From Burkholderiales bacterium (GTDB taxonomy: Bacteria > Pseudomonadota > Gammaproteobacteria > Burkholderiales > Burkholderiaceae_C): a DNA stretch of 40,537 nucleotides. A model generated the notes under the pieces. It searched no databases and was not told the DNA's origin. It saw only the letters and a list, made by a program, of their open reading frames with translations. Below are positions 27,541 to 34,878 of this stretch, piece after piece (the first letter of the stretch is position 1; each line of letters opens with the position of its first letter). The stretch spans positions 1 through 40,537 of the forward strand of contig JAPLPK010000164.1 of NCBI GenBank assembly GCA_026400275.1, written 5' to 3'. A program made the translations under genes and the position numbers.

Positions 27541-27969
27541 TTATCGTTGCACTTCGTCTACGAGGGTTTTGAAGTCATCCACATCTTCAAAGCTGCGGTA
27601 CACGCTTGCGAAACGTATGTAAGCGACTTTGTCCAGCTTTTTGAGTTCGCGCATAACCAGTTCACCAATGTAGTTCGATAGAACTTCGCGTACCCCTAGA
27701 TTAAGTAGTTTTTCTTCAATTCGTTCAATCGCCATATCTACCTGTTCAGTGCTCACAGGGCGTTTTCGCAAAGCGAGTGTGAACGATGCGCGCAGTTTGG
27801 AGGCTACATAGTCGATGCGGCGTCCATCTTTTTTTACGATGGTAGGGAAGTTGACTTCCGGTCGCTCATAAGTGGTGAATCTTTTTTCGCAGCCCCCGCA
27901 GCGGCGCCGGCGGCGAACCAGGTCGCCGTCGTCGGATTCACGGGTTTCGACTACTTGGGTCTCACCTGG
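27541..27969 (-). pseudogene. nrdR: Transcriptional repressor NrdR, 5' end missing
   Basis: NrdR is an ATP/dATP-sensing zinc-ribbon repressor of ribonucleotide reductase genes. The frame reads from just after a TGA at 27970-27972. It gives [17 protein letters not shown], then [24 protein letters not shown], the ATP-cone domain ([33 protein letters not shown]) and the C-terminal [24 protein letters not shown]. The normal N-terminus (Met-Lys-Cys-Pro-x-Cys and a few residues) is absent, and there is no ATG, GTG or TTG between the TGA and the second Cys pair. Half the zinc site is therefore lost, and the first good start (GTG 27771) would give only 76 residues. The upstream glyA end is also truncated, which points to a deletion or an assembly error at about 27960-27975. 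Confidence 0.8.
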
Positions 27970-29188
27970 TCAGTGCTGCGACCTTGGCGCGTACCGCGTC
28001 GAGGTTTGCGGCGTCACGCGGGTTGTCCAGCACATCGGCCACTAGGTTCGCGGTGGCGCGGGCTTCTTCGTCCTTGAAGCCGCGGGTGGTCATGGCAGGT
28101 GTACCGATACGCACACCGCTGGTGACCATGGGCTTTTCCGGGTCGTTGGGGATGGCGTTTTTGTTGATGGTCATGTGGGCGCTGCCCAGCACGGCTTCAG
28201 CTTCCTTACCCGTGATGCCCTTGGCGCGCAGATCCACCAACATGACGTGGCTTTGGGTGCCGCCGCTGACGATGCGCAGGCCGCGTTGGGTCAGGGTTTC
28301 GGCCACGATCTGGGCGTTCTTTAATACCTGTTGCTGGTAGGTCTTGAATTCGGGCGTGAGCGCTTCCTTGAATGCCACAGCCTTGGCCGCGATGACGTGC
28401 ATCAGTGGGCCGCCTTGCAGGCCAGGGAAGATGGCGCTGTTGATGGCTTTCTCAAATTCCGACTTCATCAAGATGATGCCGCCACGCGGGCCACGCAGGC
28501 TTTTGTGGGTGGTGGAGGTGACGATGTCTGCGTGTGGCACGGGGTTGGGGTAGATGCCGGCGGCAATCAGGCCAGCGTAGTGGGCCATATCAACCATGAA
28601 GATGGCGCCCACATCCTTCGCAACCTTGGCAAAGCGCTCAAAGTCGATAGCGAGAGAGTACGCGCTGGCGCCCGCAATAATCAGTTTTGGCTTGGTCTCG
28701 TGGGCTTTGCGTTCCATCGCGTCGTAGTCGATGGCTTCGTTGGCGTCCAGGCCATAGCTGACCACGTTGAACCATTTGCCGCTCATGTTCAGGGCCATGC
28801 CGTGGGTCAGGTGACCGCCTTCGGCGAGGCTCATGCCCATGATGGTGTCGCCGGGCTTGAGGAAAGCGAGGAACACGGCTTCGTTGGCTGATGCGCCGCA
28901 ATGTGGTTGTACGTTGGCGGCTTCAGCGCCAAACAGTTGCTTGACGCGGTCGATGGCCAGTTGTTCTGCAATGTCCACGTATTCGCAGCCACCGTAGTAG
29001 CGACGGCCGGGGTAGCCTTCGGCGTATTTATTGGTGAGCTGCGAGCCTTGCGCGGCCATGACGGCGGGCGAGGCGTAGTTTTCGCTGGCGATCAGCTCGA
29101 TATGGTGTTCTTGGCGGGCGTTTTCGGCCTGGATAGCGGCGAACAGCTCGGGGTCGGTTTGTTCAATCAGAATGCGGCGGTCGTACAT
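27962..29188 (-). CDS. glyA: Serine hydroxymethyltransferase
   Basis: This PLP enzyme converts serine and tetrahydrofolate to glycine and 5,10-methylene-THF. Family blocks are [64 protein letters not shown], and the PLP-lysine segment [17 protein letters not shown] (about residue 230). At 408 residues it lacks the last few residues: it ends AALTR-stop, where the family normally ends with a FPVY-type motif. The truncation coincides with the loss of the nrdR start. Loss of this tail may be tolerated, so I keep it as a gene. It is preceded by a ZTP riboswitch. Confidence 0.94.
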   Translation of the reverse strand: MYDRRILIEQTDPELFAAIQAENARQEHHIELIASENYASPAVMAAQGSQLTNKYAEGYPGRRYYGGCEYVDIAEQLAIDRVKQLFGAEAANVQPHCGASANEAVFLAFLKPGDTIMGMSLAEGGHLTHGMALNMSGKWFNVVSYGLDANEAIDYDAMERKAHETKPKLIIAGASAYSLAIDFERFAKVAKDVGAIFMVDMAHYAGLIAAGIYPNPVPHADIVTSTTHKSLRGPRGGIILMKSEFEKAINSAIFPGLQGGPLMHVIAAKAVAFKEALTPEFKTYQQQVLKNAQIVAETLTQRGLRIVSGGTQSHVMLVDLRAKGITGKEAEAVLGSAHMTINKNAIPNDPEKPMVTSGVRIGTPAMTTRGFKDEEARATANLVADVLDNPRDAANLDAVRAKVAALTR

Positions 29189-29227
29189 GGCAGTCCTATC
29201 AGACGAGGGTCTTGGGGTTGGAACAAG

Positions 29228-29380
29228 TGCTGCCCAGGCGAACGGCTGAACACCAGGCTAAAGCCTGGCGGTACGCTTCCCAGTGGTTGTCCGAAAAGCC
29301 TTGTAAAAAAGCTTGCTGCGGTGGTCCACGTCAGCGTGAGCACCCTCTGCTGGGGTCACGCCTATCGCCAGTTGCGTACC
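29228..29380 (-). promoter_or_regulatory. ZTP (pfl) riboswitch upstream of glyA
   Basis: On the minus strand the leader contains the conserved pfl pieces in order. The first is GGTACGC-AACTGGCGATAG, whose GGTACGC pairs with GCGTACC 97 bases further on. Then come GTGGACCACC, AACCACTGGGAAGCGTACC and the 3' block CCGTTCGCCTGGGCA. A variable hairpin, CCAGGCT-TTAGCCTGG, lies between the last two. This aptamer senses ZTP/ZMP (AICAR nucleotides), which build up when 10-formyl-THF is short, and it commonly controls glyA and purine/folate genes. The 3' block ends about 40 bases before the glyA ATG. No T-rich terminator is obvious, so control of translation is possible. Confidence 0.9.
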
Positions 29381-29411
29381 TGCCTAGTGTAACGGAGCCG
29401 GCGAACGCAGA

Positions 29412-30245
29412 TCAGTACTTGCCAAGTACGGCCACTTTTTGTACGTCATCGGTTGCGGGCTGCTTTGGGGCGGGCGCAGTGACGGGGATTGTGCGCAACT
29501 GCGGGGTCGTGGGCGTAGCGCGGCCAGCCGCTACTTGTTGCAGGCGGACGTGTTCGGCCATGACTTTGCTGGCGTAGCCACCGTCATCTTCAATATTTGC
29601 AGCGCCTACGTAAAAACGCAGCCCACCTTCGACCGATCCAGCGCGGGCGATGCACTCCTGCAGCACTTTGACACCCACACGCAGATTGGTTAGCGGGTCG
29701 AACGCAGCCAGCTTGCCACCAAACACATCGTATTTCTGGGTATGCACCTGGGTCATGACTTGCATCAGACCCTGGGCACCCACAGAGCTTTGGGCAAAGG
29801 GGTTGAAGCCGGATTCGATGGCCATGACGGCCAGGATCAGGGTCGGGTCGAGCTTGACTCGGCTACCGATGTCATAGGCTTCGGCTACCAGGGCGCTGAC
29901 CGGTTCGGCCGCGACATGGTATTTTTTACTCAGCCAATAGGCGACGGCCGCCTGCTGTTTGGGCAGGTCCTTGGGGTTGCTGGCGGTTGCGCGGTCCACG
30001 GCCTCGGTGTCTGCCTCGGCAATGTCTTCCATGCCAGTGGGTTCCATCTGGCGTTCTTGTAACCAGCCCATCAATTGGACTTCGGCCACCTGGCGCAGAT
30101 CGGGCCGGGCGGTCATGGTCACGATGGTAAAAGCCACAACCAAGCCCGAGAGGGCAAATCCGTTGTGGGTAATCTCAAAAAAGCCCTGGGCAATATCGGA
30201 TGCGAAAGTCCGCAGTCCATGTCCTAACTTTTGTAACGCTGTCAT
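29412..30245 (-). CDS. Lytic transglycosylase (SLT domain), membrane-anchored
   Basis: This 277-residue protein has an N-terminal hydrophobic segment (NGFALSGLVVAFTIVTMTA, about residues 28-46) that acts as anchor or signal. An SLT domain lies at about 125-235, with the catalytic Glu in LILAVMAIESGFNPFAQSSVGA, followed by GLMQVMTQVH and RFYVGAANIEDDGGYASKV. A Pro/Thr-rich tail follows. It probably remodels periplasmic peptidoglycan. It is upstream of glyA on the same strand, separated by a 223-base spacer that contains the ZTP riboswitch, so glyA probably has its own promoter there. Confidence 0.87.
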   Translation of the reverse strand: MTALQKLGHGLRTFASDIAQGFFEITHNGFALSGLVVAFTIVTMTARPDLRQVAEVQLMGWLQERQMEPTGMEDIAEADTEAVDRATASNPKDLPKQQAAVAYWLSKKYHVAAEPVSALVAEAYDIGSRVKLDPTLILAVMAIESGFNPFAQSSVGAQGLMQVMTQVHTQKYDVFGGKLAAFDPLTNLRVGVKVLQECIARAGSVEGGLRFYVGAANIEDDGGYASKVMAEHVRLQQVAAGRATPTTPQLRTIPVTAPAPKQPATDDVQKVAVLGKY

Positions 30246-30987
30246 AGCACTTCCTCATCGAGCGAAGGCCGGGGGCGATCAATTTGCGTAAGAGCAATTC
30301 GCTTTGGCACTTCGATTGGGTGGGTACGCTATCAGTATCCTGCGGCGCCTTCCAGGCTTGTGCAGCGATCTGATGTAGCCGGGGGTCGGCAGCGGATTCG
30401 GGTTGTCCCTAGGCCATAGTGGGAGGGACGGGCGGATTCTAGGAGGACTTATCATATCAAGTCAAGAATATGAAATTAACTTTATATATTGAATTGTTGA
30501 TTTTCAACTCCGTTTTTGCCTAATTTGCACAGGGCAGAAGGCACTTCGTATCGCCAACCAGATTTTTTTTGTTTCTTGATGTAAGTGAGGGCTTGCCGTG
30601 TATACAGCCGGCATGTTGCAACTGACTCCATTTCCTGTGTCAAGAAAATTGACTCAATCGCAGACGGCATATGCATTGAAAAGCAGATTTGTAATCTCGC
30701 CCACCATGGACTAAATTGACATCGCCTGTGCAAACAGGCGTTCACCGGTAGGAGCCTGCTAAGCCTGACACTTTGCGACGGTGGTGTGGAGCAGCCCCGG
30801 TACTATATGGAGGCAATCTCTTGCTTCCAATGCAATGGGGGACATCACTCTCTCCCTTGCAAACCCAGACGGCATGAACCGCAAGTTCGCCGTCAAGCCC
30901 GGCGGCCAGGCTCACTACCTACCGTCCGGGCTTTCTGCTTTTAAGACCGTGCATTCCCTCACAGTGCGGTGCAGGTCTGGCGGCAAA
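30246..30987. other. Gene-poor stretch between divergent transglycosylase and DUF748 genes
   Basis: About 740 bases hold no gene I can support. The part from about 30437 to 30500 is distinctly A/T-rich and is the likeliest promoter zone for one or both flanking genes; I could not fix -35/-10 pairs. From 30781 to 30987 the DUF748 frame is open without a stop and looks codon-like (for example GDITLSLANPDGMNRKF). It does not resemble the DUF748 N-terminus and may be a coding remnant. A GTTGA-TTT-TCAAC hairpin lies near 30493. Confidence 0.5.
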
Positions 30988-33900
30988 ATGGGCAACATGA
31001 CCTTTGTATCTTTTGCTTCCCGTCCATGGCTGCGCCGCGTGCTGTGGGCTGTCGTTGGTTTGTTGGTGTTATGGGTGCTTGCCTGGTTGGCGGTGCCGCC
31101 TCTATTGAAAAGCCAGCTGGAGAAGGCAGGCAGCGAAAAGCTGGGCCGCCAGGTGCAGGTTGGCCGGGTGGACTTCCACCCCTGGACGCTGGCATTGACG
31201 CTGGACCAGTTGTCCATCGCCGGACCGGCAGCAGGGGCGACGCCGCAGCTGCGCATCGAGCATGTGCTGGTGGATGTGGCGCTGTGGCAATCCCTGCGCC
31301 GGCTGGCGCCTGTGGTTGATGCTATCGCTGTGCAGCAACCGCAGCTGAAGATCACCCACCTGGGCGATGGGCGCTATGACTTTGATGACATCGTGGCCCG
31401 CCTGGCCACGCCGCCAGCCCCCCAGCCCAGCCCTACGCCTTCGTTTGCGCTGTACAACATCACCCTGACCGACGGTTCGGTGGACTTTGTGGACCAGCCT
31501 GTGGGCAAGACCCACGCGGTGCGCGACCTGCACCTGAGCCTGCCTTTCATCAGCAACCTGGATTCGCAGCGCAGCATTCAGGCCGAGCCCAGGCTGGCCT
31601 TTACCTTGAATGGCAGCAGTTTTGACACAGCGGCCCAGACCACGCCCTTTGAGCCCACCCGCAAGACCGATGCGCACCTGGTCTTGAAGAACCTGGACCT
31701 GGCGCCTTATTTGCCCTACTTACCCGCCAGCCTGCCGGTCAAGCTGCAGGGCGCGGTGCTGAATGCCGACCTGCAACTGGCGTTTGAAGAAACTCCCAAG
31801 ATGACCGTGCGCCTGCGCGGTGTGCTGCAGGCCGACAAGCTGAAGGTGGCGAATCCGCAAGGCGCGCCGTGGCTGGCGCTCGACAGTTTGAAGCTGACGC
31901 TGGAGGATGTGCGCCCGCTGGAACAAGTGGTCAAGCTGTCTTCGGTCGAATTGAATGCGTTGGCCTTGGACATGCGCCGCAATGCCGCCGGGCAGCTGGA
32001 TTTTCTTGTGCCTCCGGTTGCTCCTAAAAACGTAGCTACTCCCGCAGGTAAATCAAGCGCTAGCAGTCAAAAAGATGTTGAAGTTGCAGCGTCCTCGCCG
32101 TGGAAGCTGAACGTGGACAAGCTGGTGCTGACGCGGGGCAGCATGCGCTGGGCTGACGCCACCACCCGCCCGGCAGCCCAGCTGGCTTTGAACGACGTGG
32201 CGTTGGAGGCATCGGCCATCGCCTGGCCGTTCACCCAGCCGCTGAAGTTCAGCGGCCAGGCCCAGCTGGAACAGGGTGGCAAGGCCCAGGCTGGCAAGGC
32301 CGCCGAGCTGCACTTCAGCGGCTCCGCCACCGACCAGGAGGCGAATGTCGATGCCAGTCTGGGAGGCTTACCGCTGGACTTGGCTGCGCCGTACTTGGCG
32401 GCTGTGCTGGAGCCTCGGTTGAGTGGCCAGCTGAATGCTGATCTACAGCTGCAGTGGAAGGCGCCCGAAGCACTGCAAATTACGGCCAAGCAGCTCACGC
32501 TGGACGGCCTGGCGCTGGGCGCGCCGTCTACCAGCGGCAAGCCGGCAGCGGCTGCCCTGGCCAGCCTGCGCCAACTGCAGCTGCTGCAAGCCCAGGTCGA
32601 TCTGGCCCAGCACAGCGTGCGCATCGGCAAGCTGGCTTTGACCGAGCCGCGTGCCAAAGTGGAGCGGGGCGCCGACCAGCGCTGGATGTTCGAGCGCTGG
32701 CTCAAAACGCCTGCCGCCACCACGCCGGCAGCCGCGACTGCGGCGGCTGCGCCAGCGGCCTCCAGCCCAACGGCCAAGCCCTGGTCCATCAACGTGGCTG
32801 ACTTTGCCTTGGAAGGCGGCGCTGTCTCCTATATAGATAGGGCGGCTCAGCCCGTCTCCTTGGAATTGACGGCTTTGCAGGTGCAGATGAAAGACCTGGA
32901 CCCGAACAGCGCCAAGCCTTCGCCGCTGAACATTGCCGCCCGTATCGGCGCCGGCAATGTGGAGGCTGGACGCCTGTCTTACAAAGGCACGCTGGCCCTG
33001 CAGCCGCTGGCGGCCCAGGGCCAGGTGGATGTGGTGCATTTGCCCCTGCATGCGCTGGAGCCGTATTTCGGCGCCAGCTTGAATGTGGACATTGTGCGGG
33101 CCGACACCAGCTTCAAAGGCCAGGTCGCTTACAGCGCCAGCCCGGCCGGGCCGGTGCTCAAGGTGCGTGGCGACGGCACGCTGGAGGAGTTCCGCGCCAA
33201 CCGCTCGCCCTACAGCAGTACCCCGGATGCAGGTGCCAACCAGAACCGTGAATTGCTGAGCTGGAAATTGTTGAACCTGCGCGGGGTGGACGTGGCGTTG
33301 GCTCCGGCTACCGTGACCCGTGTCGAGGTCAAGGAAACCGCGCTCAGCGACTTCTATGCCCGCGTGGTCCTGGACGAAACCGGCCGTATCAACCTGCAAG
33401 ACCTGGTCAAATCCAGCCCGGCGGAACCGCCTGGCGCTACTAATACTGTAGCTGCTGGCGCAGGTAAATCAAGCGCCAGCGGCCAAAATGATGCAAGTAG
33501 CGCCGCACCTGTGGTGCGCATAGGCGCCATCAGCCTGGTCAACGGCCGGGTGCAGTTTTCGGACCGCTTCATCAAGCCCAACTACAGCGCCAACCTCAGC
33601 GAGCTGACCGGTAAGCTGGGGGCGTTTTCCTCCGTGGCCGAGCAGGGCGTGGTGCAGCAGGCCGACCTGGAGCTGCGCGGCCGGGCCGAGGGCACGGCTT
33701 CGCTGGAGATTTTGGGCAAGCTCAACCCGCTGGCCAAGCCCCTGGCACTTGACATCAATGCCAAGGTGCGCGACCTGGAGCTGCCCGCGCTGTCGCCCTA
33801 CAGCATCAAATACGCCGGCCACGGCATAGAACGCGGCAAGCTCAGCGTGGACGTGCACTACGTGGTCCAGCCCGATGGCCAGTTGACGGCGACCAACAGC

Positions 33901-34725
33901 ATCATCCTGAACCAACTGGTTTTTGGCGACGAGGTGGCGGGCGCGCCGGCCAGCCTGCCGGTGAAGCTGGCCGTGGCACTGCTGGCCGACCGCAATGGCG
34001 TGATCGACCTGAATTTGCCCTTGTCCGGTTCGTTGAACGACCCGCAGTTCCGCATCGGACCGGTGATCTTCAAGATCATCGGCAACCTGATTGCCAAGGC
34101 CATCACCTCGCCCTTCAGTCTGCTGGCCAGTGCCTTTGGCGGCGGAGGGGACGAACTGAGCGTAGTGCACTTCGCCCCCGGCAGCGCGCTGCTCACCCCC
34201 GAGGCCCAGCAAAACCTGGACAAAGTGGCCAAGGCGCTGGAGGCGCGCAATGGCCTGAAGTTGACCGTGGTGGGCAGCGCCAGTGTCGAAGCCGAGCGTG
34301 AAGCTTTGCAAAAGGCCCGGCTGCAACGCCGCGTGTTGGCTGAAAAGCGCCGCAACGCCGTAGTGGACGGCGCGGCTGCGCCCGATGCCGATACCGGCGA
34401 GCTGGCGTCCATGGCGGTAGACCCCGCCGAATATCCGGCCCTGCTCAAGTCCCTGTACAAGCGGGCCAACTTCCCCAAGCCACGCAACGCCCTGGGTCTG
34501 CTCAAGGACTTGCCGGATGCCGAGATGGAGCAATTGTTGCTGGCCAATCTACCCGCCAGCGATGACGCGCTACAACGCCTGGCGGTACAGCGCGGTGTGG
34601 TTGTGCGTGACTATCTGGCGGGGCAAAAAATCCCGCTGGAACGCTTGTTCCTGGGGGCTGCCAAAACCTTGGCGACCGAGGCTACCTGGCAGCCGCAGGC
34701 CGAGCTGCAGCTGGCCATGCCTTAA
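30988..34725 (+). CDS. AsmA-like DUF748 domain protein
   Basis: This large envelope protein has about 1245 residues. It has one N-terminal TM helix (RVLWAVVGLLVLWVLAWLAVPPLL), then KSQLEKAGSEKLGRQVQVGRVDFHPWTLALTL, the AsmA/DUF748 start. The body repeats a unit of the form W-x-hydrophobic-x-G-x-h-x-h-x-D, for example PWKLNVDKLVLTRGSMRWAD, PWSINVADFALEGGAVSYID and VVRIGAISLVNGRVQFSD. The C-terminal part has VVHFAPGSALLTPEAQQNLDKVAKAL, an OmpA-like strand. AsmA-type proteins are thought to move or place lipids between membranes. Two dispersed palindromic elements lie in frame in linkers just before repeat units. I chose the ATG at 30988 because the open frame upstream is not DUF748-like. Confidence 0.85.
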   Translation: MGNMTFVSFASRPWLRRVLWAVVGLLVLWVLAWLAVPPLLKSQLEKAGSEKLGRQVQVGRVDFHPWTLALTLDQLSIAGPAAGATPQLRIEHVLVDVALWQSLRRLAPVVDAIAVQQPQLKITHLGDGRYDFDDIVARLATPPAPQPSPTPSFALYNITLTDGSVDFVDQPVGKTHAVRDLHLSLPFISNLDSQRSIQAEPRLAFTLNGSSFDTAAQTTPFEPTRKTDAHLVLKNLDLAPYLPYLPASLPVKLQGAVLNADLQLAFEETPKMTVRLRGVLQADKLKVANPQGAPWLALDSLKLTLEDVRPLEQVVKLSSVELNALALDMRRNAAGQLDFLVPPVAPKNVATPAGKSSASSQKDVEVAASSPWKLNVDKLVLTRGSMRWADATTRPAAQLALNDVALEASAIAWPFTQPLKFSGQAQLEQGGKAQAGKAAELHFSGSATDQEANVDASLGGLPLDLAAPYLAAVLEPRLSGQLNADLQLQWKAPEALQITAKQLTLDGLALGAPSTSGKPAAAALASLRQLQLLQAQVDLAQHSVRIGKLALTEPRAKVERGADQRWMFERWLKTPAATTPAAATAAAAPAASSPTAKPWSINVADFALEGGAVSYIDRAAQPVSLELTALQVQMKDLDPNSAKPSPLNIAARIGAGNVEAGRLSYKGTLALQPLAAQGQVDVVHLPLHALEPYFGASLNVDIVRADTSFKGQVAYSASPAGPVLKVRGDGTLEEFRANRSPYSSTPDAGANQNRELLSWKLLNLRGVDVALAPATVTRVEVKETALSDFYARVVLDETGRINLQDLVKSSPAEPPGATNTVAAGAGKSSASGQNDASSAAPVVRIGAISLVNGRVQFSDRFIKPNYSANLSELTGKLGAFSSVAEQGVVQQADLELRGRAEGTASLEILGKLNPLAKPLALDINAKVRDLELPALSPYSIKYAGHGIERGKLSVDVHYVVQPDGQLTATNSIILNQLVFGDEVAGAPASLPVKLAVALLADRNGVIDLNLPLSGSLNDPQFRIGPVIFKIIGNLIAKAITSPFSLLASAFGGGGDELSVVHFAPGSALLTPEAQQNLDKVAKALEARNGLKLTVVGSASVEAEREALQKARLQRRVLAEKRRNAVVDGAAAPDADTGELASMAVDPAEYPALLKSLYKRANFPKPRNALGLLKDLPDAEMEQLLLANLPASDDALQRLAVQRGVVVRDYLAGQKIPLERLFLGAAKTLATEATWQPQAELQLAMP
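32018..32073 (+). repeat. Dispersed palindromic element, copy 4 (inside DUF748 gene, in frame)
   Basis: From TTGCTCCTAAAAACG the copy continues TAGCTACTCCCGCAG, GTAAATCAA, GCGCTAGCAGTC. Thirty of 36 core bases match copy 5. It translates as VATPAGKSSASSQKD in a linker. Confidence 0.75.
33434..33489 (+). repeat. Dispersed palindromic element, copy 5 (inside DUF748 gene, in frame)
   Basis: This is the best-preserved copy. TAGCT is followed by a perfect 8-bp hairpin, GCTGGCGC-AGGTAAATCAA-GCGCCAGC, then GGCCAAAATGATG. It translates as VAAGAGKSSASGQND in a linker, in the same phase as copy 4. Confidence 0.8.
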
Positions 34726-34737
34726 GACCGGATGGCT

Positions 34738-34764
34738 AAATCCAGGTCCGCCAGGCCTGGATTT
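34738..34764 (+). terminator. Possible terminator hairpin after the DUF748 gene
   Basis: A 9-bp perfect stem, AAATCCAGG / CCTGGATTT, with a 9-base loop starts 12 bases after the stop. Only a short T run (ATTTG) follows, so it may act as an attenuator or mRNA end rather than a strong terminator. Confidence 0.5.
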
Positions 34765-34878
34765 GTGCAGCTATTTGAAAAGCGGCGAAAATAGCACCTT
34801 TGCCCCGAACCGGACCTGTGTGCCGTGGGGCCTAGCGGCCCTGGTGGCCGCTTGTTCTATCCCCAAAGAAATTCATCC

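Noticed and set aside
30482-30745. An 87-codon minus-strand frame in the gene-poor stretch.
   Set aside because: No ribosome binding site, domain, or codon bias; ends in an A/T-rich region likely to be regulatory.
34756-34798. A possible further element copy after the DUF748 gene (minus strand, CTATTTTCGCCGCTTTTCAAATAGCT).
   Set aside because: The first arm is plausible, but the second hairpin is a different sequence that better fits a simple terminator-like stem.
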